From the NCBI RefSeq assembly GCF_002575655.3, contig NC_053035.3, positions 501,114,601-501,178,600 of the forward strand: DNA of 64,000 nucleotides, in the 5' to 3' direction. This DNA comes from Aegilops tauschii subsp. strangulata. Taxonomy: Eukaryota > Streptophyta > Magnoliopsida > Poales > Poaceae. Each line of letters opens with the position of its first letter. Within the stretch, counting starts at the first letter, position 1. The notes beneath the pieces are model-generated. The model was not told the origin of the DNA and made no database searches. It saw only the letters and a program-made list of their open reading frames with translations. Below are positions 34,101-44,302 of the stretch, piece after piece. The position numbers were made by a program, and so were the translations under genes.

Positions 34101-36323
34101 ATAAGTCTGAATTATTGAAAGGTTCAAGTAATTTCGGAGTGAAGTTGAAGATCGTCGTGACAAGAGGATAAAATGTCTATGATATGATCATAGAGATATC
34201 TGAGTTACGAGTTTGGCACACAATTAAGACATTGTGGAAAGTGTTTCACAATTAATACCGCCTGGAACACCACAGTGTGATGGTGTGTCCGAACATCATA
34301 ACTGCACCCTATTGGATATGGTGCATACCATGATGTCTCTTATCGAATTACCACTATCGTTTATGGGTTAGGCATTAGAGAACACCGCATTCACTTTAAA
34401 AAGGGGCACCACGCAATTCCGTTGAGACGACACCGTTTAGAGAAACCTAAGTTGTCGTTTCTTAAAAGTTTGGGGCTGCGATGCTTATGTGAAAAAGTTT
34501 CAGGCTGATAAGCTCGAACCCAAAGCGGATAAATGCATCTTCATAGAATACCCAAAACAGTTGGGTATACCTCCTATTTCAGATCTGGAAGCAAAAGTAA
34601 TTGCTTCTAGAAACGGGTCCTTTCTCGAGGAAAAGTTTCTCTCGAAAGAATTGAGTGGGAGGATGGTAGAGACTTGATGAGGTTATTGAACCGTCACTTC
34701 AACTAGTGTGTAGCAGGGCACAAGAAATTGTTCCTGTGGCACCTACACCAATTGAAGTGGAAGCTTATGATAGTGATCATGAAACTTCGGATCAAGTCAC
34801 TACCAAACCTCGTAGGACGACGAGGATGCGTACTACTTCAGAGTAGTACGTGATCCTGTCTTGGAAGTCATGTTGCTAGACAACAATGAACCTACGAGCT
34901 ATGGAGAAGCGATGGTGGGCCCGGATTCCAACGAATGGCTCGAGGCCATGAAATCTGAGAGAGGATCCATGTATAAAATCAAAGTATAGACTTTGGAAGA
35001 AATACTTGATGGTCGTAAAGCTGTTGGGTGCAGATGGATTTTAAAAGGAAGACAAACAATGATGGTAAGTGTCACCATTAAGAAAGCTCGGCTTGTCGTT
35101 AAGATGTTTTCCGACAAGTTCAAGGAGTTGACTACGATGAGACTTTCTCACTCGTAGTGATGCTAAGAGTCTGTTGGAATTATATTAGCAGTTACTGCAT
35201 TATTTATGAAATCTTGCAGATGGGATGTCAAAACATTGTTTCCTCGATGATTTTCTTGAGGAAAGGTTGTATGTGATACAACCAGAAGGTTTTGTCAATC
35301 CTGAAAGATGCTAACAAGTATGCAAAGCTCCAGCAATCCTTCTAAGGACTGGAGTAAGCATCTCGGAGTTGGAATGTACGCTTTGATGAGATGATCAAAG
35401 ATTTTGGGTTTATACAGAGTTTATGAGAAACTTGTATTTCCAAAGAAGTGAGTAGGAGCACTATAGAATTTCTGATGAGTATATGTTGTTGACATATTGT
35501 TGATCAGAGATGATGTAGAATTTCTGGAAAGCATACAGGGTTATTTGAAAAGTGTTTTTCAATGGAAAACATGGATTAAGCTACTTGAACATTAAGCATC
35601 AATACCTATAAGGATAGATCAAGAAACGCTTAATAGTACTTTCAAATGAATACATACCGTGACAAGTTTTTGAAGGAGTTCAAAATAGATCAGCAAAGAA
35701 GGAGTTCTTGGCTATGTTACAAGGTGTGAGTATTGAGTAAGACTCAAGACCTGACCACAGCAGAAGAGAGAGAAAGGGCGAAGGCCGTCCCCTATGCTTT
35801 AGACGTAGGCTCTACATATGCTATGATGTGTACCGCACATGAAGTGTGCCTTGCCATGAGTTAGTCAAGGGGTACAATAGTGATCCGGGAATGGATCACA
35901 TGACAGCGGTCGAACTTATCCTTAGTATATAGTGGACTAAGGAAATTTTCTCGGTTATGGAGGTGGAAAAATAGTTCGTCGTAAAGGGTTACGTCGATGC
36001 AAACTTTGACACTAATTCGGATGACTCTGAGTAGTAAACCGGATTCGTATAGTAGAGCAGTTATTTGGAATAGCTCCAAGTAGCGCGTGGTAGCTGCATA
36101 TACAAGATGACATAGATATTCGTAAAGCACACACGGATCTGAAAGGTTCAGACCCGTTGACTAATAACCTCTCTCCCAAGCGAGATATGAACAAACCCCA
36201 TGGGTGTTGGATTCATTACATTCACATGGTGATGTGAACTAGATTATTGACTCTAGTAAACTCTTGGGTATTAATCACATGGCGATGTGAACTAGATTAT
36301 TGACTCTAGTGCAAGTGGGAGAC
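31179..36323 (+). pseudogene. Degenerate gag-pol interior of the copia element
   Basis: Recognisable pieces are in the expected order. A gag-like start lies near 32520-32640 (NYADWVRKLRIVLIAEQKACVLN after a stop). A GAG-pre-integrase segment lies at 33715-33830 (LWHCHLSHIGIERMKKLH), an integrase C-terminal/RT junction at 34465-34640 (KKFQADKLEPKADKCIFIEYP), RT scraps near 34850-35150 and RNase H scraps near 35990-36130. Each is broken by stops and indels, and no frame exceeds about 90 codons. Internal duplications occur at 32139-32237 (period 60), 33755-33910 and 36229-36312. It cannot encode its own replication proteins. Confidence 0.75.
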
Positions 36324-38057
36324 TGTTAGAAATATGCCCTACAGGAAATAATAAATTGGTTATTATTATATTTCCTTGTTCATGATAATCGTTTATTATC
36401 CATGCTAAAATTGTATTGATAGGAAACTCAGATACATGTGTGGATACATAGACAACACCATGTCCCTAGTAAGCCTCTAGTTGACTAGCTCGTTGATCAA
36501 TAGATGGTTACGGTTTCCTGACCATGGACATTGGATGTCGTTGATAACGGGATCACATCATTAGGAGAATGATGTGATGGACAAGACCCAATCCTAAGCC
36601 TAGCACAAGATCGTGTAGTTCGTCTGCTAAAGCTTTTCTAATGTCAAGTATCATTTCCTTAGACCATGAGATTGTGCAACTCCCGGATACCGTAGGAATG
36701 CTTTGGGTGTACCAAACGTCACAACGTAACTGGGTGGCCATAAAGGTGCACTACAGGTATCTCCGAAAGTGTCTGTTGGGTTGGCACGAATCGAGACTGG
36801 GATTTGTCACTCCGTGTAAACGGAGAGGTATCTCTGGGCCCACTCGGTAGGACATCATCATAATGTGCACAATGTGACCAAGGAGTTGATCACGGGATGA
36901 TGTGTTACGGAACGAGTAAAGAGACTTGCCGGTAACGAGATTGAACAAGGTATCGGGATACCGACGATCGAATCTCGGGCAAGTACTATACCGGTAGACA
37001 AAGGGAATTGTATACGGGATTGATTGAATCCTTGACATCGTGGTTCATCCGATGAGATCATCGTGGAACATGTGGGAGCCAACATGGGTATCCAGATCCC
37101 GCTGTTGGTTATTGGCCGGAGAGTTGTCTCGGTCATGTCTGCATGATTCCCGAACCCGTAGGGTCTACACACTTAAGGTTCGATGACGCTAGGGTTATAA
37201 AGGAAGTTTGTATGTGGTTACCTAATGTTGTTCGGAGTCCCGGATGAGATCCCGGACGTCACGAGGAGTTCCGGAATGGTCCGGAGGTAAAGATTTGTAT
37301 ATGGGAAGTCATCATACGGTCACCGAAATAATTCGGGAGTTGCCGGTATTGTACCAGGACCACCGAAGGGGTTCCGGGGGTCCACCGGGAGGGTCCACCT
37401 GCCCTGGAGGGCCCTATGGGCTGTATGTGGAGAGGGACCAGCCCCTTAGTGGGCTGGGCGCCTTCCCCCCCAGGGCCCATGCGCCTAAGGGTTTGGGGGA
37501 ACCCTAAGGGGAGGCGCCCCCTTGCCTTGGGGGGCAAGGCAACCCCCCTGGCCGCCGCCCCCTCCTCAGATTGGATCTGAGGGGGCTGGCCCCCCCTCTC
37601 CCTTGCCCCTATATATATGTGGGGGTTGGGAGGGCAGCCGCACCCATGTTCTGGCGCAGCCCTCCCCCTCTTTCATGTCCTCCTCCTCTCCCGCGGTGCT
37701 TGGCGAAGCCCTGCAGGAGTGCCACGCTCCTCCATCACCACCATGCCGTTGTGCTGCTGCTGGACGGAGTCTTCCCCAACCTCTCCCTCTCTCCTTGCTG
37801 GATCAAGGCGTGGGAGACGTCACCGGGCTGCACGTGTGTTGAACGCGGAGGCGCCGTGGTTCGGCGCTTAGATCGGAATCAACCGCGATCTGAATCGCTG
37901 CGAGTACGACTCCTTCATCCGCGTTCTTGCAACGTTTCCGCATCGCGATCTACAATGGTATGTAGATGCACTCCCCTTCCCCTCGGTGCTAGATTACTCC
38001 ATAGATTGATCTTGGTGATGCGTAGGAAATTTTGAATTTCTGCTACGTTCCCCAACA
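36324..38057 (+). repeat. 3' LTR of the BARE/WIS/Angela element
   Basis: A 1,734-bp TG..CA sequence directly after the purine tract. It is the uninterrupted partner of the 5' LTR and the empty-site reference for the CACTA insertion. Confidence 0.95.
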
Positions 38058-38203
38058 GACAGACCCTATATGTTACCTATATGTTACCTAGATTTATTTT
38101 TAGTTTTAGTTTTTTTATTAATACAAAGTTCAAATAACCAAATCTCATTGTGCAGTGAATCATCTAATTGTATGTAGAAGTTAACCTGTAGTATATTAGG
38201 TAA

Positions 38204-40119
38204 GGGCATCTCCAACACTGACATGCAAATTTGCTTCCGCGTCCGTCCGCGGACAGGGGGACCAGTCCGTGGACATTGATGTGGGAGTCGGCCATCCAAC
38301 ACTACCCGCATACATTTCAAACTGCCTTTCAACTAAACCGGGCGAAATTCATGAAACTTGGCGGATTTCATAAAAGTTCGGACATAATATCCATAAAAGG
38401 TCGATATAATGATCCTTTAACTAAAACCTATATCGGACGACCACCTTGTTCACGTGGCAGGTTTGTCCTGCCGCACAACCATTGTCGTTCGTGCTGTCGT
38501 CGTCAGGGTGGTCCCTTCAGCGGCAGAAGGGCGCTGTAGGGCTGCAATAGCCTTGTCCGGTGGCTGCCTATTGCTCGCGGACGAGCCGCCCCGCCTCTTG
38601 CTATGCGCTGCAGATGGCCACGACGGCCAATCCTGATGGCACTGGCGGAGCCCTAGCGGCATCTTTGCCCCTAGCAGCATTGGCGGAACAGTCGCTAAGT
38701 GACCACTCCTCGCTGATCTTGGAGAGCTCGCTCTCAAGGCGGCGCTGGCGCCTGGCGGTCGTCTCCATGGTGGCGACGGAGCGTTCGAGCGCCCACTCGA
38801 TGGCGGGGGTCTAGGTCATAGCAGACCCATTCCGGCTACACGTCGGTCTTGGCGAAAGCGTAGCGACAGGCGAAATTGCTCCAATCATACTGCGCTGCGC
38901 GCTCCTCCTCGGATTCGATTACCCTCAAGCCCGAGGGACCGCCACCTCCGAGGTAGTGGAGAATGTCGTCCCACACCTTCGTGATCGCGCGGGGGTGGGG
39001 GGGAGCTCTTCATTTACGAGGCGGCGGTTGCAGCGGGGCGGCGATGCGGGCCTATCAATGCGGGCGTACCGACTGTGCGGGGGCGAGACTGGCTCGTCCT
39101 TGATGTGGAGTTTGATCTGGATGCCGTGGTTGCACGGGGGCAAGGTCGGCTTGTCCTTGACACGACGTCCAATTTGGACGCCACCGCGGTTGCGCGGGGG
39201 GAAACGGATTCCTCGTTGAGCTGCCGGAGTGGGGACGTGGGCTCCCGCTTGACGCGGCAGCGTGGCAGGGAAGGTGGCTCCTCCTTGACCCACGCCGGTG
39301 ACGGTGGCGCTAGGCCCATATGACGGAGCAGATGCTCTGTTATTCTCTCCATCTGACGGACGAACTCTTCATCCATCAGAGCCGCCTCCGTGAGGAGGCG
39401 CAGTAGCCGTTGCGGCTGCTGCTACGGCTTCTGGTGCTCCTCGTCACCGGACGAGACGATGATCTCCTCTTCGTCGGAGGAGCCGATCGCTGTAGATGTC
39501 AATAGTCCCGGAGAGCGAGGGCGGCGGGCGCTAAGATCCACCTGACGATGAACTGCCGGCTGCCGCAGCCATCACCTCCACCTACAGGTGCGGAGAACCA
39601 AGACTTCCGCATCGTCACTGGAATTGGAGGAGCTCGGAGAGGAGGAGTAGGAGGTGTTTGAGTGTGGATGTGCATCGCCGACGCACGACTTAAATATCCG
39701 CGGGCAGGCCATGTGAAGGGCTCGTCAACCTGCTTCAATGTGGTGCAGCGGCTCAAGTTCGTTTCTCGGGACGCGGCATCCTCATTGATGCGGCGATGTC
39801 TGAGAGGTCATGTCCGTCAGCGCCACCTTGATGCATGATCTGGGCCTGCTTAAATGTGGCGTGGCAAGTGGCACGGCGTTGGATGGAAAGAACGAGGAAG
39901 ATGGGTGGGTGTTTCGGGTGGGCCATGGTGGTTAGGGCGGACGTGGCAGCAGTCCAGACGCGAGCAAAGCCCCCCTATTTTACCTCGGTTTTGTGGGAAA
40001 AATAACGTTTGTAACGGTCGACGGACCGATACAGACCCGCGTAGAATGGCAAAACATGTGCAAACCGCATGATCCGGACGTTCGTGAATGATTTGCGCCT
40101 CGGCGCGTTGGAGATGCCC
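38204..40119 (-). mobile_element. PIF/Harbinger-like element, 1.9 kb
   Basis: Terminal inverted repeats GGGCATCTCCAAC (38204-38216) and GTTGGAGATGCCC (40107-40119). The adjacent triplets are TAA on the left and TTA on the right, so the 3-bp duplication is of TWA type but not identical. A minus-strand coding-like region occupies the middle. No transposase catalytic motif was found. Confidence 0.7.
39014..39756 (-). pseudogene. Coding-like sequence inside the 38.2-kb Harbinger element
   Basis: Minus-strand frames of 120 codons (39014-39376) and 85 codons (39499-39756) show a start MDEEFVRQMERITEHLLRHM followed by repeated basic/acidic PPSLPR / KREPTSP-type units. The repeats suggest a low-complexity protein. 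The function was not recognised; it may be an element-borne or captured ORF. The two frames are not joined by obvious splice sites. Confidence 0.3.
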
Positions 40120-40304
40120 TTAGGTTTAGTAGATCAAAACAAGTCGTAGTACAAGTCAGAGTAGGGAGATGCCCTTAGGTTTAGTACGAGATCAAACAAG
40201 TCCTAGTACAAGTCGTAGGAGTTTACATCTGTGTGTAAACCAGAACGATGTCAAGTTGTAAACGGCCTGGGATACACACAGTTGTAAACCAGAACGATGT
40301 CAAG
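40110..40304. repeat. Small tandem duplications upstream of GCK-like copy C
   Basis: A 55-bp unit starting GGAGATGCCCTTAGGTTTAG at 40110 is repeated, slightly diverged, from 40165. It includes the last 10 bases of the Harbinger terminal repeat, so it formed after that insertion. Further on, GTAAACCAGAACGATGTCAAG occurs at 40235-40255 and 40284-40304. Confidence 0.85.
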
Positions 40305-40358
40305 ATTTTGTACAAGTCGTGTTGGTCTCCGGTTCGGTGATGTGTGGGTTTGTGCCCC

Positions 40359-40367
40359 TTTATATAG
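40359..40367 (+). promoter_or_regulatory. TATA box of GCK-like copy C
   Basis: TTTATATAG lies about 185 bp before the copy C start codon. The same box and the following 90 bp are conserved in the coding-less copy B (from 23245), which supports a functional promoter and leader in the ancestral gene. Confidence 0.6.
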
Positions 40368-40551
40368 CAGCCAGGCAAGACCAACGAAAAGGTCACACGC
40401 ACCACCAAAAATCAATTTCGATCCGTGTTTTTCTATTGCAAGTTTACATAGGCGACAGTTTCCGCCGGCTAAGGACCGAAATCGATCATCTACCACAAGC
40501 TAGCATCACGTAGCGATCGACCGATCAATTTTGACCCAAGCTGGTAACGCC

Positions 40552-40956
40552 ATGACGAGCCACCTTACATACGGGCAAGCGTGCCGTGCATCGCAGGAAG
40601 CATCAATGGCCGGCGCCAGGTGCGACGAGAGGCTCGTCATACATCACGTGACCAACGGCGGGTGCTTCGACGACTTCAACAAGGCGATGGAAGAGTGCCG
40701 CGGCCGCTACAGTCCCGACACGTCACAAATCGACCTGATCCGAGGCGTCGCCAAGCGCGTGGTGGACGTGGAGGCGTGCGTCAAGGCCACGGCGGCGCTG
40801 CGCGAGTGCTTCGCCGGCAACCCCGCCGTGTTCAAGCACCAGTATCTCCGCCGCATGGACGAGGGCCTCGATCAGGACACCAACCCGTCGCCGGATGATA
40901 TTTTAAGGGATGAACGTGCCATGTTCAGGTGGTGGACTGGCATGAAGAGAAGCTAA
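40552..40956 (+). CDS. GCK-like cysteine-motif protein, copy C (134 aa)
   Basis: An intact single-exon ORF. The start is the ATG at 40552-40554 (GGTAACGCCATGA), aligned with the copy A start; an in-frame TTG at 40531 only extends the frame. The cysteine pattern matches copy A: C24, C38-X10-C49 and C76-X9-C86, with a four-residue longer loop between the pairs. The block from ASMAGARCDERLVIHHV through NGGC, and later FAGNPAVFKHQYLRRMDEGL, is nearly identical to copy A. Differences cluster at the N-terminus and in the loop. A helical disulfide- or zinc-linked hairpin is the likely fold. The missing CxxC keeps the GCK label tentative. The 3' flank is split by a LINE about 75 bp after the stop, which may affect the transcript end. 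Confidence 0.8.
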   Translation: MTSHLTYGQACRASQEASMAGARCDERLVIHHVTNGGCFDDFNKAMEECRGRYSPDTSQIDLIRGVAKRVVDVEACVKATAALRECFAGNPAVFKHQYLRRMDEGLDQDTNPSPDDILRDERAMFRWWTGMKRS

Positions 40957-41188
40957 TCAAGCATACTCGTATTGATATATAGACAGATGGGTTAGTCGAT
41001 TATATTAGCATACTACTTACTGGATATATAATTAAAAATCGAAGGGCCGATGACCGAACTTTATTAGATAGAAAGAAGAGAGGTACAGTCTGGTTAGCAG
41101 TCTAGGCGTACTAGAGCTGAAAACCGTCTAAAGCAGCCAAATACAGCTATACAGGAGGAAACACAGAGGTACATCCAAAGTTCTCAGA

Positions 41189-44100
41189 TTAGGCTCCGAG
41201 CTCAACAATACAACCGGCCGCACGCCAAACCGCAATATCTTCACAGACCAAATCCAGCACCCTGTCGGCGCTGCTTGCCACCTGGTCAAAAATCCTGGAG
41301 TTCCTCTCCTTCCACAGCCTCCAGTGCATGAGAATAGTAATAGTGTCGAAGTTGCGACGCATCGGTTTAGGAACGCCGGCTCTGGCCTGGAGCCACCACT
41401 CCTCTATGCCGCTAAAACTGTCCTCTGGTGTGATGAAGCGAGCCCCAAACCTGCGCTTGAGCAATCCCCAAAGCTGCTGCGTGTATCGGCAATGCACGAA
41501 CAAGTGCGTACAGGTCTCGGGTTCCGACAGACAGAGGAGGCAGGATGCATTAGCAGGCCAGCCGCGGCGAAGAAGGTTGTCTGCTGTCAGGCATTTGCCG
41601 TGAACAGCCAGCCACATAAAGAACTTGCACCGTGGGGGAGCCTTTGACCTCCAGATTGGTTTGTTCCAGGCAAAACGCACATTAGCCATGAAGAGCAGTC
41701 TATACGCGCTGCTGACCGTAAAAACTTGTTCCTTAGTAAGCTTCCAGATTGCCCGATCCCGCGTCCCTGGTGAAAGATTGGTGGCCTGCACCATATCCCA
41801 GACAGATAGGTACTGGGCGAGCGCCTGCACAGATATGCCGCCTTCAATTTCTCTTATCCAGGATTGGATATGCAAGGCCTCACGGACAGAACAGCTAGAG
41901 TCCTTGACGAAGGAGAACAACTCTGGCGCTAAGGTGGCAATCGAACAGCCATTCGGCAGCCAATTGTCCGTCCAGAACCTCACAGAGTCCCCGCCGCCGA
42001 GAGAGATAGCAGTAGCAGCGCTGAACATCGCCGCGACCTCCTTTTCTATACTGTCGGGCAGCAGATGCCACGGCCTGGGGTTCTCATCCCATTTCAACCA
42101 AGGCCATCTACACCGCATTGCCCAACCAAACCATCGCAAATTGAGTACACCAAGCCCACCGCATTCCTTGGGAGTGCAGACTTGCGCCCATGGCACTAGA
42201 CAGTGCCCACCACTGACGGCCTCCTCCCCTTTCCAAATGAACCCCCGGCACCTTCTGTTTATGAGCTTGATCGCCCAGACCGGCAGAGGAAGCACTGCCA
42301 TTAGGTGAAGCGGCAGCGCCATGAGCACCGAGTTTACCAGAGTGAGCCGCCCCGCTGCCGGCAAAAGCTTTGGTTTCCAGCCCTTCATTTTATTAGAACG
42401 TTTATCCACCAGGAGCATAACATCAAGACGCCTCAATCTGAAAACTGACAGAGGTAGGCCCAAATATTTGATGGGAAAACCCTGCTTCTGACAATGGAAG
42501 TGCTCCGCCACCAAAGATGCAAGGTCCTCCTCGCAGCGAATACAGGACACCGAGCTTTTCTGAAGGTTGATGCGAAGGCCAGAGGCTTGGCTGAACAACT
42601 GCAATACCGCGGAGATCACCTGAAGGTCATTTGAGTGCGTCTTAAAGAAGAGAACCGCGTCGTCTGCAAAGATGGATGCCCTCGGTATCTCCCTACCCAG
42701 CCCCATATCTGATAACACCTGCCTTTGCGCTGCCCACAACAGCATTCCTTGGAGAGTGTCCATGGCGATGATGAACAACGCTGGGGACAACGGATCACCT
42801 TGCCGGACGCCCTGAGCAAGGGCAAATGGTGCCGACAACTCACCGTTTATGAGCATCGAGGTGGTAGCCGTACTCAGCAGGCCGCAGATCCAGGAGCACC
42901 ATCGAACACCAAACCCTCTCGCCCGCAACACCTCCAGCAGAAAGCCCCAAGAGAGTGTGTCAAAAGCTTTAGAGATGTCGATTTTCATCAGCACCGCTTG
43001 TTTCTTCTTCTGGTGCAAAGCCCTCGCTGCATTTCTAACGAATTTGAAATTCTCATGAATGCTCCTTTTGCAAACAAAAGCACTTTGGGCCTGGGGTATC
43101 AGAGACGGCAATAGTGCCGCAAGCCTGATGGCTAACGCCTTGTCAAAGATTTTGGCTGCCCCATGAATCAGGTTAATTGGTCTGAAATCAGACAGCTGCA
43201 AGGGATCTTCTTTCTTAGGCAGGAGGGTAAGAATTGAGGAGTTAAGATCATGAAAGGAGTAGAAACGCCCATCATGCAGCATAGCCATGACATCCATGAA
43301 GTCCTTGGCGATAATCTCCCAACATGTCTTGAAAAACAGCCCAGAAAACCCATCCGGCCCCGGCGCGCGGTCAGACGGCATATCAAAGATTACTTTCTTG
43401 ATCTCCTCTTTTGTGAACGGCACTTCCAATCCCTGAGCCGAAACCGGCGACAGCCGGTGCAAGCCCAAAGCGTCCAGACGGAGAGTGCAGCCCGACGGGG
43501 ACGAGGAACCCATCAGATTACAGAAGAACTCCCGAGACAGGTTCAGCTTATCCTCCATATTAGTGGCAGTACGGTTACCATCTTTCAGGTAAGGTATATA
43601 ATGCCGTCGACGCCTACCATTAGCCTTCATATGGAAATATTTGGTATTGGCATCCCCCTCCTTCAGGTCCCTGACCCGAGCATGCTGGCGCAGCCTAACC
43701 CTCTCGAGAGAAGCCAAGGCAAGACACTTCCCCTTTAGGAACGATTTCAGTCTTCTTTCCTCCTCCGAGAGAGATCTTGACTCTTGTGCCGTGTCAAGAC
43801 GCAGGATTACCTCATTGGCAATCTGAAACTGCACTTCCAACGTGCTCTGCTTCTTCTGACCCCAGCTTTGAAGGGCTTTAGCCGTGCGATTTAACTTGAT
43901 AGAGAGAACTTTCGCCGGATCGGAACTAGCCACCTCCGCATGCCAAGCTCGTTTCACCGTGTCCAGGAAACCAGGCAGTTTGCACCAGAAATTTTCGAAT
44001 CGAAACCGGTGCGCACGTGGACAGGCGGCCACACACGACAACAACAGAGGGCAGTGGTCAGAAATATTGGAACTCAGAGCCATGAGATCACTGATGGGAT

Positions 44101-44302
44101 ATACCTCTTCCCACTCGTTGTTAAAAAGCACCCTGTCAACCCTAGCCATGACAGCTCTTTGTTGATCATTGCACCAAGTAAACTTTCTGCCCACCAGCGG
44201 CATATCATGCAAACCGAGACAGTTTATGGTGTGCCTAAACTTACTGACCATCCTTCGATCAGCCCTCCCCGAGCTGCGCTCCCCCTCTCCTCTGACCAGG
44301 TT
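41189..44302 (-). CDS. LINE ORF2, main part: endonuclease C-terminus, RT and zf-RVT
   Basis: About 1,037 open codons on the minus strand. The endonuclease part ends with SDHCPLLLS. The RT holds DRAPGPDGFSGLFFK, FRPINLIHG, DISKAFDTLSWGF, GVRQGDPLSPALF and the active site FADD (42659-42670, read on the minus strand). The thumb-like region IKYLGLPLS and a zf-RVT Cys/His block (CLLCLSEPETCTHLFVHC) follow. There is no C-terminal RNase H, unlike the LINE at 6884-9746. The product would nick target DNA and copy LINE RNA in the nucleus. Removing the CACTA element and one GTT joins this frame to 45667-46134 without a frame break. Confidence 0.9.
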   Translation of the reverse strand, partial: NLVRGEGERSSGRADRRMVSKFRHTINCLGLHDMPLVGRKFTWCNDQQRAVMARVDRVLFNNEWEEVYPISDLMALSSNISDHCPLLLSCVAACPRAHRFRFENFWCKLPGFLDTVKRAWHAEVASSDPAKVLSIKLNRTAKALQSWGQKKQSTLEVQFQIANEVILRLDTAQESRSLSEEERRLKSFLKGKCLALASLERVRLRQHARVRDLKEGDANTKYFHMKANGRRRRHYIPYLKDGNRTATNMEDKLNLSREFFCNLMGSSSPSGCTLRLDALGLHRLSPVSAQGLEVPFTKEEIKKVIFDMPSDRAPGPDGFSGLFFKTCWEIIAKDFMDVMAMLHDGRFYSFHDLNSSILTLLPKKEDPLQLSDFRPINLIHGAAKIFDKALAIRLAALLPSLIPQAQSAFVCKRSIHENFKFVRNAARALHQKKKQAVLMKIDISKAFDTLSWGFLLEVLRARGFGVRWCSWICGLLSTATTSMLINGELSAPFALAQGVRQGDPLSPALFIIAMDTLQGMLLWAAQRQVLSDMGLGREIPRASIFADDAVLFFKTHSNDLQVISAVLQLFSQASGLRINLQKSSVSCIRCEEDLASLVAEHFHCQKQGFPIKYLGLPLSVFRLRRLDVMLLVDKRSNKMKGWKPKLLPAAGRLTLVNSVLMALPLHLMAVLPLPVWAIKLINRRCRGFIWKGEEAVSGGHCLVPWAQVCTPKECGGLGVLNLRWFGWAMRCRWPWLKWDENPRPWHLLPDSIEKEVAAMFSAATAISLGGGDSVRFWTDNWLPNGCSIATLAPELFSFVKDSSCSVREALHIQSWIREIEGGISVQALAQYLSVWDMVQATNLSPGTRDRAIWKLTKEQVFTVSSAYRLLFMANVRFAWNKPIWRSKAPPRCKFFMWLAVHGKCLTADNLLRRGWPANASCLLCLSEPETCTHLFVHCRYTQQLWGLLKRRFGARFITPEDSFSGIEEWWLQARAGVPKPMRRNFDTITILMHWRLWKERNSRIFDQVASSADRVLDLVCEDIAVWRAAGCIVELGA

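Larger units (their letters stand above)
26109..38057 (+). mobile_element. BARE-1/WIS/Angela-type Ty1/copia retrotransposon, complete but degenerate
   Basis: LTRs start TGTTAGAAATATGCCCTA and end TTCCCCAACA, and the 5-bp duplication GACAG flanks them (26104-26108 and 38058-38062). After removing a CACTA insertion from the 5' LTR, both LTRs are 1,734 bp. By eye they differ at roughly 28 positions (about 1.6%). A primer-binding site (TGGCATCATGAG, 31180-31191) follows the 5' LTR, and a purine tract (AAGTGGGAGA, 36313-36322) precedes the 3' LTR. The 5.1-kb interior shows only scattered remains of gag-pol and no long frame. Confidence 0.9.

Noticed and set aside
40531..40551. Upstream start for GCK-like copy C
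   Set aside because: The codon is TTG. The ATG at 40552 aligns with the copy A start and has the same context.
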